Origin: Anisus vortex
Taxonomy: Eukaryota; Mollusca; Gastropoda; Planorbidae
Direction: 5' to 3'
NCBI GenBank assembly: GCA_949126835.1
Contig: OX421499.1
Span: 26,664,490 to 26,728,489 of the forward strand
DNA length: 64,000 nt
The notes beneath the pieces are model-generated. The model ran no database searches. It was not told where the DNA came from and saw only the letters and a program-made list of their open reading frames with translations. This document shows positions 1-25,336 of the stretch, one piece after another. Both the position numbers and the translations under genes were made by a program. Numbering within the stretch: position 1 is the first letter of the stretch; the number at the start of each line of letters is the position of its first letter.

Positions 1-474
1 CATTAGTATTAGTCAACCCTATACGTTAATCGACTTTAAATATTAATATTCAGAAAGAATCAATGCTATTTACTATTTCAATTAAAAATTTAATATTTAA
101 ATATTATTTGTTATTATTTAATATTTATATTCCCATTCTGACTTACGCCACTTTCACTTACGGTCACTTACCGGCGTAAACAAAAATAATTCAAAACACT
201 GAGCTCACAGAGGCCTGTAAAACTGTTTGTATGTTGTTATAATTATATTTTTTGTGGCCATATGTTATATTTCATTTGCTACAAACTAATGAAAATGTAA
301 CAGTTATACATAATATGCTTTATCACATATCTATAGTCTATAGTGACAAGTCTAATCAATCCTTATCAAAATAACAAAGGTGTCAAAGGTCATACTTAAA
401 GTAATCGTTGCCAATTTTTTAGGTACACACCACTGAGCTATATAATTTTACCAATTCCTTACCTTAGTTGGGCC
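1..474. other. AT-rich intergenic DNA, no gene seen
   Basis: No open frame, repeat unit or splice-bounded exon that I can support. It is AT-rich with short runs of T and A. Confidence 0.4.
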
Positions 475-828
475 TACTTTTTTTTGTAACTTAGATTATA
501 AATAAATTAGTAGGCCTATAATTAAATGCCCCTGCCCAATAGGCAGTGCCCTCACTATTGGCTATTGGGGGGGGCATATGCCCAGGGGCGACAAATATAG
601 TCTAAATATAGCACTAAGCAAAGCAGTTACAATACGCAAAAGGGCGTCATTAAAACTTTTGCCCTGGGGCGCTACATAGGCTTGCGTGGGCTCTGCTAAT
701 AGTAGTAATAGGGTCAACTATATATTATATAGATAGGCTATATAGGCCTATTATAGTAGGCCCTATTAGGCAGGGGCATTTAATTATAGCCTACTAATTC
801 ATTTATAATCTAAGTTACAAAAACAGAG
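475..828. repeat. Inverted-repeat element (MITE or foldback type)
   Basis: The stretch at about 480-546 (GTAACTTAGATTATAAAT onward) returns as a near-perfect reverse complement at about 762-822. The arms are about 65 bp, with a few mismatches, around a ~215-bp centre. The centre carries two further facing CCAGGGGCG-like motifs near 580 and 660. This is the form of a short non-autonomous DNA element. A GTTGG lies just outside both arms but is too short and loosely placed to call a target duplication, so the superfamily is unassigned. Confidence 0.65.
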
Positions 829-1489
829 TTGGCTCATTATATAATTTAAATGTGTAAAATAAAGTGGACACGTTTAAAACTTATGCATTAACATAATAGG
901 ATGATGACTCACTCTCTGCAATGTAGGCTATTAATTTGGTTGGAAAATTCAGCTTTATTAGGCCTATCACTATCAGACGAAGGATCAAAGCCAAAAATTA
1001 TTACCAGAATAGCTCAAACAATCGTGACACTAAACAAACTAAAGAGACACTAAACAAACTAAAGAGCATCTGACAAGACAAGAAAGTCTCCCTTCATTCA
1101 CTCTGGCAATGTCGGTTTTCATGTACCCAGCGGGCACACCTTAACGGGGGAGAACGTGACACGGTGTGCCCACTGGGCAGGCCCTATGCTCACTGCATAT
1201 CTCCAGATTTGAGAAGGATCAGAGCCCTTAAACTGAGATGCATTCTGCACGATCCTGAATATCTTGTACACGGAGCATATCTGAAATGAAGCTATCAGCA
1301 ATCAAATCCCCAACGTCAATGTCCAATATGAAGACCGAATCAGTTTAAAGTAGCACTGGAGAATAAAGTGAGATTGAGGCTAACTAAATCTATATTCTCA
1401 GTTGGGTTCTATAAACAAGTTAGGCAGTCGTAAATAAAACACATGGACATACAATAAGGCTTTATAAACATTTATGAAAAAATGAAACA
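829..1489. other. Intergenic DNA with a short tandem duplication and a hairpin
   Basis: At about 1025-1067 a ~19-bp unit (ACACTAAACAAACTAAAG) occurs twice in tandem. A GC-rich hairpin follows at 1126-1177. No gene is supported. Confidence 0.4.
1126..1177. repeat. GC-rich hairpin
   Basis: CCCAGCGGGCACACC (1126-1140) pairs with GGTGTGCCCACTGGG (1163-1177) with one mismatch around a 22-base loop. It stands out from its AT-rich surroundings and may be the end of a short DNA transposon. No wider terminal repeat was found. Confidence 0.5.
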
Positions 1490-4400
1490 AAACACATTGT
1501 AAGTTTTATAAGATTTTTTTTATTTTTTGTCTTTATTTTTTTGGTAATTTTTTTTTAATGTCTTTTAACATTTTTTTTGTCTTTTTATTTTTTAAGTATG
1601 TTTTTGTTGATGATTTCAATTGTATTTTATCACTTAGTTCAACCACTTAGTCACTCAAATCTTACAACAAACATTTAAAGATGATAAACATTTCCAAGTC
1701 TTATTACCAATACAGCTGAAATTAATGCCTTACATATTTTCTTTATACAAAAATAAACGTTTCAAGTGTAAGCTTAAAATACACACTCGCACACACAAAG
1801 TTATTCATAGGAAATACATTTACAATTGATATTAACCAGTTGACATTAAAATAAGCTCAGTATATTTATGCTGACTTTTAGTGGTAAAATATGGAATAAA
1901 TTTTAAGTTGGAGACAAACTCATTACTAAGCAAAATTTTGGACAAAAATAACAATAAAAAAATTTGGCCTATAAAAGCTGCTGAAAATTGATTTTAAATT
2001 ACTGTATGCAAAACTTTATAGTTAGTTTTAGACTGGATAAAAAAAAGCCTAAAATACAATAATAATAGCTGTAAATGTTTTTAGTGAATCAATACTTGCA
2101 TACACTTTACATGCATTCTTAAATACTTCTTAAATAATTAAGTAATATTGCAAGTTGCATCAATATTTTAAACAACATTTTATCAATGCTAGTAGTATTT
2201 CCATGTTAAATTATACACAAAATTAGCTGGTGAAGCTGCAGCAAACAAATCTGTCCACATTTATCTTGGATAAAAAGACTTCAGCTCTTACTAACAGTCA
2301 CATGTTTTTAATTACAATGATGTGACTTTTAGATCAAATAAAGTGGTCCTATTGTGTTCCATAATCTATTTGAAAAAAAAATTTAATTTTTTTTGAGTGT
2401 TAATATTAAAATATATATTTAACAATGTCACACAACATGGGGGTTAAAATGTTATAATGTAATTAAAAGCTTTTCTTGTAAAATTTCTATGTCCCCATAA
2501 TTTTTGTTTGTTTTGGCCTGACCAAACAGGGAAAAATAAAGGAAAAAAAAATTCAATTAGAGACGCAATTCCCTTCTAGTAAAAATCTCATTCAGAAGGA
2601 AATCAATGTACACAATTGGCCAAGCATGACAGTACAAAGTGGTGTAAATAGAAATGCACTACAAAAATTAAAACAGAAAACAACTAATATAATACATCAT
2701 TTCATACTTGTACTTTTAAGTTTTTTGTTGTTTTTTTTTACAGGGCACGATGAAACGAAGTCATTAAAATTGTAGAGCACACAAAGCCTCAATAATCTTT
2801 CCAGTGTTGTATCTAAAAAAATTGAACAAAGACAACAAGCTCATTTCTATAATATTATGTACATTAAGTTTAATATTTATACGTATATACATTTTTAAAA
2901 AATGCATAGCATGTTAGTCTATTAATTTAAAGAGCTTATAGATCATACACATTTTATTGGTAGCTTAATTTAGTATGGAAGGATTGACATTTGAAAGCAA
3001 GGCAATGGAAGTAGGCTATAGGTTTCATTCACAACAATACTTCAAGAGTGGAGTTTAATTATTTTCACTAAGTTATGTAAACCAGATCTTTAAACAAAAA
3101 TTTACTGGCATAATTGTAATCTGATTGAACTTTTACAAAAAAAAAAAGATTAATAAGTAAAATTTTAACTGTATTATTTGCCCTAAAATCAGCACTGTCA
3201 GAAAAAGTGCTTGCCGTTAAGAAGAAAAGAAAAATGTTATTACTATTATCCACTGACTACAAGAATTTAAAAAAATGTAACAGCTGAATTGTGCTAAAAC
3301 AAATACAGACAACATATTCTTAGATTTGTGATTTCTATTCACTAAAAGAAAAAAATCCCCCCCCCCCCCCTGTCCTGACCAAAAAAAAAAAACAAGCTAT
3401 AGAATAAAATTTGTCAGTTGAAATGTAGAAAAGATTCATCACATTTTTAAAACATGGTCAACAAAGAGACAATGCTTATGTATTAAACCATTAGTAAACA
3501 ATCTCTTTTTATGCAACAGGGAATTGAGGGAACAAATTATTACTATAAGCACTGCATCCAAAAAAAAAAAAGTAATTGAAAAAAAAAAACAATCCAAAAA
3601 ATACTATATAGCAGCAACATTCTCAGATGAATTTATAGCAAATGGAGATTTTTAAAACAAATGGAAAGAAATCTGGTCAGCAAACGAGACTTAAGAGAAA
3701 AATAAGTATTTACGCCCCCCACCCCATCCTGCTGTATCTGATCATTATTGCTAGGATTAAAATGTACAAATATAGGATTTACTTCTAGATCTAGAAACAG
3801 TGAATTAAGAAAAATATACTTTAATTACCCCTCACCTTTTAAAAAAAATAATTAATTAAAAGAATGTTAAAAAAAAAATTTCAATGAGTCATATGATTAT
3901 TTAACTTTATAAAAAAATAAATTTAAAAAAAAAAAGAACAAAAAATAACAACAACCTAACAGAGTCAAAGTAGAAACCAAACAAAAAAAAACTAAACATA
4001 CCCATACAATGACTATAAATACTGTATAATGAACTGTTATTTTGTTATTTTAAGTGTTAAAAACAAAACTACAAAAGGAAAGCAAACCACGCAACCAAAA
4101 TAAATTTTGAATTGAAGACAAAATGAGTAAAATTTGTGTAAGTTTTGAGCAAAACATACACAATATCAAAAGTTGGCACACACATTTTCAGTCAGATATA
4201 ATTTAAGTCTTGAAAATAAATCTCAAATCATTCAAAGATGTGAATAAAAACAAAAAAATCAATTCAAGTAAACAAAGCCATTATTCTGTTTATAGTTTGT
4301 ATAATATATTTTTTTTTTACATTTTTAAAATTGTTTCATTCTCAATATGATGATCTATTTTTCCAACATCAATAAAAAGAAAAACAGGAAGTTAAGAATA

Positions 4401-5606
4401 GATGAAACATTTTATGAAACAAAGTAAACAAGTTTTATCCCCAAAAGTTTTTAATTCTTAAAAAAATATCCAACCAAAATATCTATAAAAGATGTAACGA
4501 TTCTCTGATGGTAATTTTTTTTTCTTCAGCTTTTTATACATGATGTTACCTGGTTTATTTCCTATGAGATTATCCTTTCTTTTATGGCTATGTAATGAAA
4601 ACTTTGATCAAACTAAACAATTGAATTAGACTTCTGGCAATTATTTACACAAGTTTTACTGTACAGGATTTGCATAAAAACAACAAAACAATATATTTTA
4701 TGTGATACCTTTTTTTTTGTCTGCTATGTTCCAAAAATACTATGTCAATAATGTACTATGCTATAAAAGAAAAAAAATATATCACAAATGCCTAAGCTAA
4801 GATTTTTTTTTAAAAAGGACATTATTTTATAAACTTAAAAAAAAAATATATAAATAAGAGTGTCAAAAGAATAATATCTGCAGTGCTCATCACCAGATTT
4901 AAAACAAAACAAAAAAAACCCCAACCCAAACCAGATAATCCTCACTTAGTACATACAAGAAACATAGAAACATTTTTTTATTGTTCATTCCTCTACATAA
5001 TGATTTGATTACTATTACATGCTTTAATTAACATTATGTGAAATCATAACCTATAGCCTTTGTAGACACTGCATGAAAATGACAAACACATTTTTTTTTG
5101 TAAAAAAATAGGATAATGAGAAAATCAACAAACCAACATTAATGAACAGCTATTGTATAGGATCAACACATTTGTTCCATTAAAAAAAACGCAAATAAAA
5201 AAAATATTTTTTTTTGAAGTAGATATTTTCAAATTTTTTTTTTTTATAAATTTAAATTTTTATAGTTGCAACTGATTCTCAAAATGATCTCATTAATAAT
5301 AGCTGGTTATATTTTATAAATAGTTTTTTTACTGGCTTCAAGAAATTGAGGATGATTCCAAATGTAGAAAAAAATCAGTCATGGCCAAGTTGACCGTAAT
5401 GTTAAAATGATTTGTCAAACAAGAGTTACTACTCTGTAAATAAATAATCACTATATGCACATTTTTTTTAAAAAAAGAGAATGAAATAGAATTTACTAAT
5501 GACTTGAACCTTAAATAAAACATGATGCAGTAGCTATGACCCTGTGTGATTTATAATAAACCTACAAAATGTTTCTAAATGCTCTGTGAACAGAGCAGAC
5601 TATTCA
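1490..5606 (-). other. Probable long 3'UTR of the TENT4 gene
   Basis: About 4.1 kb of very AT-rich, homopolymer-rich DNA directly follows the TENT4 stop codon (minus strand). It has no coding signal or recognisable element, apart from a C14 run at 3357-3370. Minus-strand AATAAA signals (TTTATT on the plus strand) occur around 1518-1535, which would suit a distal poly(A) site. Continuity with the transcript is inference; nearer signals could end it earlier. Confidence 0.35.
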
Positions 5607-18589
<12,983 letters not shown>

Positions 18590-19460
18590 AAAAAAGAACT
18601 AGACACACACAAAATACACTTTCACACTCAGCAGTAACAATATATTCACGTCACAACCACACTTGAAAAGTCCAGGGATGCTATTAAATTGGGTAGGAAG
18701 TTGAATTCACGCATGCGTAGAGGAATGAAAATAAAGAGGCTTCGATCGAAATTTTCCCGGTAGCACTCTGTGTTTAATAGTTCCGAAAAACAGATTAAAA
18801 AACTGAAAATAAATAAACAAAAACGTGATAATCATGCGTAGAGATTATACAAATAGTGTGCATATTGAATGTGCACTATTGATATTTAAAAAAATCATTA
18901 CTACGTAACAAAAATAACTTTATACTTTGGATCGATTCTACAAATTTCTAGAACGATCCATCAATAAAATTAGCCTTTTGTCAGCGTTTTATATTTAATT
19001 GATTAGCTACTGACTATTTTAGAACTCATTCATTCTTTTAGATTCAATAAATTTTGAGGCATACTATATTTAGGACGAACTGACTGCTATTAGTCTAGTA
19101 AAATGTAGTGCGCAATTTAAAAATATGCAACACACACATTTTTTATACCTCAGTTGACGGTTAAAAAAAATTGTTGCCAATTTGGCCATTAAAAATTTTT
19201 TTAGCATTTTTTTTAAATTTTATAATGCTGCTTTTAATTTTGATGTTAATATTTTGAATTAGTATGGAGCCAATGATGATGATGAATATATATTATATAT
19301 TTACTTTTTTTTTTTAACATAAGCCTATTTATTTTAGACCTAATATATATGCTATTACATTATATGAAATAATAAAATAATAATAATAGTATTATTAAAG
19401 CGCTATCAACAAACATAATGTAGGCTTATAAATTTAAAAGCTAAACACAAATAGAAATTT
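18590..19460. promoter_or_regulatory. TENT4 upstream region
   Basis: This is the interval between the TENT4 start codon and the retrotransposon target site. It should hold the 5'UTR and core promoter (18590-18800 is the less AT-rich part). I see no clear TATA box at a convincing distance. The retrotransposon inserted about 870 bp upstream of the start codon. Confidence 0.35.
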
Positions 19461-19465
19461 GTGAT

Positions 19466-19829
19466 TGTGATGATTTAAAATATATATAGTTATTTTGGTG
19501 GGACATAATTTGTATAATCTCTAACCCGGTGTTAATGTACAGAATAAACGAGTGACGTTTTACGATAAAAACAATGACGTGGGAGTTAGATTGAACGTAG
19601 CGTACATTTGAAGATAAAGACAGACGACCTAAGAATTTGGTAGTGGAAAGACGTGTTTTAGACTAGGCTATATAAACTGTGATGTATTTGAATTCATCTT
19701 GTACATAAATTGCATTAAATATTGAGTTCTCATTTCTACTAAAAGCCGGCAGTTTGTTCATTGATTATTATTGTATAATGTGATCTCCCTGAGAGTTGTT
19801 AACATAATATCTACAAAATAACGGTCACA
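19466..19829 (+). repeat. 5' LTR (364 bp)
   Basis: Starts TGTGATGATT and ends GGTCACA, so it has the TG...CA ends of an LTR. A TATATAA box at 19669-19675 is a likely promoter. Comparing line by line, I find no difference from the copy at 26377-26740. Confidence 0.95.
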
Positions 19830-19834
19830 TTATT

Positions 19835-19848
19835 TGGCGCCCAACGTG
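19835..19848 (+). promoter_or_regulatory. Primer binding site, tRNA-Lys(CUU) type
   Basis: TGGCGCCCAACGTG begins five bases after the 5' LTR. It is complementary to the 3' end of animal tRNA-Lys(CUU) including CCA (as I know that tRNA); the match stops after 14 bases. Confidence 0.75.
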
Positions 19849-20974
19849 AATTCGGAAGCTCAAGGTGAATTCGGAAGCCCAATGTGGAATATTGAAAATC
19901 AACGGAGAATGTTGAAGGAGAATCAAGGTGAATATTATTGAAAATCAATTTGAAAGAAAGCCTACAATATATTGTGAAGCACAGCTTAAAGAATAACGCA
20001 AATGAACGTTTCTTACGAATAAAAGAAGACTAAAATTAAATGTGAAGAAATATCGACGAGAAAGAAAATTTGACGGTTTAACAGTATAGCCTAGCACGTC
20101 TTGGAAATAAGCGCTACCAGTACATAACGGTGTACATGAAGATAGAAACGGAAGTTTATGTATGTTACCAAGCAAGTCGGTTAAAAAGGACACTAGAAAA
20201 TTGGAAGGCGTCTCGGATACATTTTAAAAGTATCGAAAGTGGTAACAATTATTGAAACAATAGTGAAGCTGTGGTTAATAGGACAAGCTAAGTTTGTCAA
20301 GTGAAGAGATTAAAAAAGAATCTCCGTAGAACTAGTAAATGGTTCGAGAAAAGAAGAATACTTCAGAATAGTCACAGAACTAGAAGTCAGTTCAGTACAG
20401 TAGCAGAAGTCAAGTGAAATTGGAAGTAAAAAGAAACTTCAACAAAGTGAAAGGATTGTAAAACTTATGAATTAACGAACACACGAAGACTTTGGGCTGA
20501 AATAACCTGTGTGGTGGAGGATCATTTCGAGTCTGGAACCTGGGATTCGGAGACGGAAGGAAAAGGAACGCGTTTTTTAAGATAAGTAAACTGGTGTATA
20601 CGTTATGTTGTAGTATAGTATATGCCTAGATTTTTCTTGTGAAATCACTGGCATGTATTAGTTTCTTTTAGGAATTTTGTGTATACACTTATTGAAAAGT
20701 CCCTGTAAGTCAGGTTAGTTGAAAAAGACTTTTCATAAGTGTATATTACATAATATATGTTAGATTGTATAGTCTTGTATGCACAGTGTTATTATATTGT
20801 TTATATATTTGTCATAGTAAATTTTTTGTGAATCTCTGGTCTCATCTACTATCTGTGGTGTTCTTATTTTATATGTATTGATTATTATATTGATATTTAT
20901 TTTATGCATATTGCAATATTGCTTCCATTTTAAATTATATTAGTTTGTTGTAGGTATATATTTATTAATTGAAA
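19849..20974 (+). other. Long untranslated leader of the retrotransposon
   Basis: About 1.1 kb between primer site and gag-pol start with no long frame. GAATTCGGAAGC is repeated near its 5' end (19848-19879). It probably holds packaging signals and allows internal initiation or reinitiation; this is inference. Confidence 0.5.
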
Positions 20975-23900
20975 ATGGAGGGGTCCTCAGTGGACATATT
21001 AGCAAATTATATAAGTTGTGGTAAGGAGTTGGGATATGCTGGTAAGGAATTGGATGAGTGGGCGGAGAGAAAATATAGAGAGCAGTTAGAAAGAGTAGAA
21101 AGGGCTAAAGATAAAGCTAGAGCTGATGAGATTGAGCTAGAGAGATTAAAACAAATTGATAAAGATAAGGAAAGAGAAGAGAAGGCCAAAGAGAGGGAGG
21201 AAAAGGAGAAAGATAGAATTTTTCAGTTAAAAAAGTTAGAATTGGAGGCTAAGAATAATACTTCAAATGTAAACATTGGAGTCACTAGACCTGTTGTTGA
21301 CCAGGAAATGGCTATTAGAAATAACATGTGTAGATTTACTTTCCAATTATTTAATGAAAAGGATGGTTCTATTGATACATTTCTAAAAAAATTTGAAATG
21401 GAAATGGAGAGACAAAATTTTTCTTCATGTTATTGGTCTGGACTACTTGGAAAATCCTTTACAGGAGATATTCCATCAAAAATTTGTATGGAACAATCAG
21501 ATTATGCATCTGTCAAGGAACAATTGTTAAGACATTTTGGAAGTACAGAGGAGGCTTATAGAAAGAAATTTTTTGAAATGACTTTATCAAAGGAAGAAGA
21601 TCCAAAAAGTTATTTTGACTCATTGACAAGTGCTATGGACAAATGGCTAAAATGTGCTAAAATAGAAAAATCATTTGAGGAACTGAAGAATTTTATTATT
21701 AGAGATAAGGCAATATATTCACTCGATAAAAATCTCAAAGCATTCATTCAGGAGAGATCTCCCAAGACTATAGAAGAAATAGTTGACCTGATTAGGAACT
21801 ATAAATTAGCTCATCCCATGGCACCTACTTCTAAAGGAGAGGATTACCAGGATATAATATGCTTTGCTAAAGGCAATGATAATTTTCAAAGAGGAAGACA
21901 ATTATCAAGGAGCAAGATGAAGTGTGGTAATTGCGGAAGAAATAACCATGTTACTAAGGATTGTAAAGATAAGAGAGATAACACATTGACATGTTTTATA
22001 TGTAAAAAGAAAGGACATATAGCAAGAAATTGCTTCAGAAGGTCAAATTCTGCTGGAAACAATAATAATAATAATAGATCTCAGGGATATACACAACAGA
22101 GAGATCACAACTCCAGATTTAATCAGAACAGGAATCATTGTGGAGCTGTGTTATCAAGAAGCAAAGGAATAAAGTTTTTTCCAGGATATGTGGGATTAAT
22201 ACCAGTTTTTGCAGTTCGTGACACAGGAGCCTCTGTCATTGCAATAAACAGCAAATATGTTCAGTCAAATCAATACACTGGTGAGGTAGCAGATTGTACA
22301 TCATTTGATGGAAGAGTGATTAAATTGAGGTTGGCCTACATTGATATTAGGACACCATATATTACAGGTAGAGTACTGGCTCATGTTATAAATGATGCAC
22401 CAATTGATTTAATTATTGGAAATGTTGAATCAGTTAAAGAATGTACTAGAGAGGAAATAGAAACATGGGAATTTAACAATAAGCAAGCACAATGTAATGT
22501 GATTAATGAATGTAAAGCAAGCAATACTGAAGAAAGTCAGACAATGGTGAATAGTGAAAAAGACACATCAATTGATAGTGAATCATTACTGAATGAAAAC
22601 TTTAATTTGGAAAAATTCAAAAAAGAACAAAGAGAGGATACTACATTGAATAGACTATTCAAATCTACAGAGAAAGGAAATACTAATAAAAATAGTGTAT
22701 GCAAAGTGAAAAATGATACACAACTATTAGTCAGAGAGATACTCATAAATGGCAGACAAGTGGAACAGATAGTTGTACCATATAAATATAGAACAGAAAT
22801 AATGACTAATGCTCATTCTATACCATTGGCTGGTCATATGGGAGTTGGCAAAACCAAAAACAGAATAATACAACATTACTTTTGGCCTAAAATGTCAAAA
22901 GATGTGAAAAGATTTGTTAAACAATGCAAAGTGTGTCAGATGAAAGGATCTGGAAGTAATTTTACCAAAGCACCAATACAAACAGGAGTGACTGCAACTA
23001 GACCATTTCAGAAGGTAGCCATAGATATCATTGGTTTGATGCCTATTATGTCTAACAGAGGACATAGATATATCCTTACATTGATTGATATATGTTCAAG
23101 GTATGCAGAGGCAGTACCATTAAAGAAAATTGAATCTACAGATATAGTGCAAGCATTATATTTAATATTTACTAGAATTGGATTTCCTGAAGAGATAATA
23201 TCAGATAGAGGAACTCAATTTACATCAAAATTGACTAAGGAATTTATGGAAACATTTGGAATAAAGCAGAAGTTTACAACATCCTATCATCCTCAATGTA
23301 ATGAAATGTGTGAGAGATTTAACAAAACTCTTAAGGAAATGTTGTCAAAAGTCAGTAATGAGGATCCAAAGAATTGGGATTTAGCAATTCCATCAATTTT
23401 ATTTGCATATAGAGAAACTACTCATGATAGTACAGGTTTTTCACCATTTGAATTGATATATGGAAATAATCCAAGAAATCCACTTAGTATTCTCAAAGAA
23501 CCATTAGTAGGTACTAGTGAAAACAGGGAAATGACTAATTATGAGTTAGTTACAAATAAGAAACAACAATTAGAAATTGCTTTGGAAGAGGCTAGAAAGA
23601 ATTCAGACAATAATAAGGAAAAGAAAATAAATAGAGTAAATCAGGATAGGAAACTAAGAACCTTGGAACCAGGAGATAAAGCTTTGCTAAAATTAAAAAA
23701 TCAAAATAACAAACTATTTACTGAATGGCTAGGGCCATATGATGTGGTTAGAAAGGTCACAAATGTGGATTATGAGATAAGAATTAAGGATCAACTTAAA
23801 GTTTTTCATATTAATAATTTAAAAAAGTATAATGATCAATCAGTAGAAAGCAATATATGCTGTAGTATAATATCAGAAGAAATTAAAGAGGATATTGAAG

Positions 23901-25336
23901 AAATAGCAACAGTGAATACACAGGGTCAGCAAACATATAAAGATGTGAATTTAGAGAAATTGACACATGAACAGGCATATGAGATGGCAAAAATAATACA
24001 CAGGCATAAGGGTATATTTTCTGATTTGCCTGGTAAGACCAATGTCATAAAACATGACATTATTGTAACAGATGATAAGCCGGTGAGGCTAAAACCATAC
24101 ACAATCCCTATTCATTTGAGGGATAACTTGCAAAAAGAGATAGATGAGCTTGTGAGTATGGGGTTGATAGAGCCATCCAATTCAGCATATGCCTCTCCAA
24201 TAGTATTAGTTAAGAAAAAAGATAAAACTATAAGGTTGTGTGTGGACTATAGGAAGCTGAATAATGTTACTCTCTTTGACCCATATCCTATGAACAATGC
24301 TGAAGATATTATGGCTCAGCTATCTAATGCAACTATTTTTTCTAAATTGGATATGGCTAAAGGGTACTATCAAGTAGGTTTAACTGATAGAGCTAAACCA
24401 TTTACAAGTTTTGTTACTCCATTGGGGTTATATCAATGGAAGGTGATGAGTTTTGGATTGGTGAATGCTCCTGCAACTTTTAATAGGATGATGGGTATGA
24501 TTTTAGGACATAGGAAGGATACTATATTTTATTTGGATGACATATGTGTTTTTAATGATACTTGGGAAAATCATTTAAAAAGTCTTAATGATATCTTTGA
24601 AATTATAGAAAAACATAATTTGACAATTAAACCTAACAAATTAGAAATAGGCATGAAAGAAATTACTTTTTTGGGACACAAGATATCCAATAACACCATT
24701 AAGCCATTGGAGGAGAATATTACTAAAATTCTAAAAATTGACATTCCAAGAAATAAAAAAGAAGTGAGGAGTCTTCTAGGTGTATGTAATTTTTATAGGA
24801 AATTTATTCCTAATTTTTCAGAGATGGTAGCTCCGTTGACTGAACTTATTAAAAAGAAAAGCCCAATTAAAATAATTTGGTCTCAGGAGTGTGAAATGGC
24901 ATTAAATAGGATAAAGGTTGCTTTTTCTGGACAACCTATATTAAGACTACCAGACATTAAAAAAAGATTTGTGGTTTTGACTGATGCAAGTTTGGTTGGT
25001 TTGGGAGGAATTTTGGGACAATATCATGACAATGTCTTACACCCGATTCAGTATATTAGCAGGAAATTAAGTGAGGCTGAGGTTAGGTATGCAACAGTAG
25101 AACGGGAAGCTCTTGGTGTGGTTTGGTGTATTACTAAATTGGCAAGGTACTTGATGGGAACAAGGTTTATTCTTATGACTGACCATAAGCCTTTGTCCTT
25201 TATAAATCAGAACAAGTTAAACAACAGTAGAATAGCAAGATGGTCACTTATCCTGCAGGCATACAGTTTTACTGTGGAAAATATACCTGGGGTTGATAAT
25301 ATATTGGCTGATTTGTTGTCTAGATGTGGTGTTTAA
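20975..25336 (+). CDS. Gag-Pol polyprotein (gag-PR-INT-RT-RH) of the Gmr1-like element
   Basis: A single 1453-aa frame from ATG 20975 (MEGSSVDIL). In order: a charged Glu/Lys/Arg coiled coil (about 25-90); capsid-like gag (about 115-290); two CCHC knuckles (C317 CGNCGRNNHVTKDC and C340 CFICKKKGHIARNC); aspartic protease DTGAS at 416; integrase HHCC finger (H614, H621, C651, C654), core D684, D744, E780 (D-x59-D-x35-E) and a GPY/F module near 920; reverse transcriptase from about 1035 with YLDD at 1186-1189; RNase H with the first Asp at about 1337 (LTDASL) and TDHKPLS later. All catalytic residues are present and there are no stops or frameshifts. Gag and Pol are fused in one frame, so no frameshift site is needed. 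Integrase before RT is the unusual point. Confidence 0.95.
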   Translation: MEGSSVDILANYISCGKELGYAGKELDEWAERKYREQLERVERAKDKARADEIELERLKQIDKDKEREEKAKEREEKEKDRIFQLKKLELEAKNNTSNVNIGVTRPVVDQEMAIRNNMCRFTFQLFNEKDGSIDTFLKKFEMEMERQNFSSCYWSGLLGKSFTGDIPSKICMEQSDYASVKEQLLRHFGSTEEAYRKKFFEMTLSKEEDPKSYFDSLTSAMDKWLKCAKIEKSFEELKNFIIRDKAIYSLDKNLKAFIQERSPKTIEEIVDLIRNYKLAHPMAPTSKGEDYQDIICFAKGNDNFQRGRQLSRSKMKCGNCGRNNHVTKDCKDKRDNTLTCFICKKKGHIARNCFRRSNSAGNNNNNNRSQGYTQQRDHNSRFNQNRNHCGAVLSRSKGIKFFPGYVGLIPVFAVRDTGASVIAINSKYVQSNQYTGEVADCTSFDGRVIKLRLAYIDIRTPYITGRVLAHVINDAPIDLIIGNVESVKECTREEIETWEFNNKQAQCNVINECKASNTEESQTMVNSEKDTSIDSESLLNENFNLEKFKKEQREDTTLNRLFKSTEKGNTNKNSVCKVKNDTQLLVREILINGRQVEQIVVPYKYRTEIMTNAHSIPLAGHMGVGKTKNRIIQHYFWPKMSKDVKRFVKQCKVCQMKGSGSNFTKAPIQTGVTATRPFQKVAIDIIGLMPIMSNRGHRYILTLIDICSRYAEAVPLKKIESTDIVQALYLIFTRIGFPEEIISDRGTQFTSKLTKEFMETFGIKQKFTTSYHPQCNEMCERFNKTLKEMLSKVSNEDPKNWDLAIPSILFAYRETTHDSTGFSPFELIYGNNPRNPLSILKEPLVGTSENREMTNYELVTNKKQQLEIALEEARKNSDNNKEKKINRVNQDRKLRTLEPGDKALLKLKNQNNKLFTEWLGPYDVVRKVTNVDYEIRIKDQLKVFHINNLKKYNDQSVESNICCSIISEEIKEDIEEIATVNTQGQQTYKDVNLEKLTHEQAYEMAKIIHRHKGIFSDLPGKTNVIKHDIIVTDDKPVRLKPYTIPIHLRDNLQKEIDELVSMGLIEPSNSAYASPIVLVKKKDKTIRLCVDYRKLNNVTLFDPYPMNNAEDIMAQLSNATIFSKLDMAKGYYQVGLTDRAKPFTSFVTPLGLYQWKVMSFGLVNAPATFNRMMGMILGHRKDTIFYLDDICVFNDTWENHLKSLNDIFEIIEKHNLTIKPNKLEIGMKEITFLGHKISNNTIKPLEENITKILKIDIPRNKKEVRSLLGVCNFYRKFIPNFSEMVAPLTELIKKKSPIKIIWSQECEMALNRIKVAFSGQPILRLPDIKKRFVVLTDASLVGLGGILGQYHDNVLHPIQYISRKLSEAEVRYATVEREALGVVWCITKLARYLMGTRFILMTDHKPLSFINQNKLNNSRIARWSLILQAYSFTVENIPGVDNILADLLSRCGV

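Noticed and set aside
19945..20193. Minus-strand 82-codon gene in the retrotransposon leader
   Set aside because: Antisense to the leader, no domain or regulatory support.
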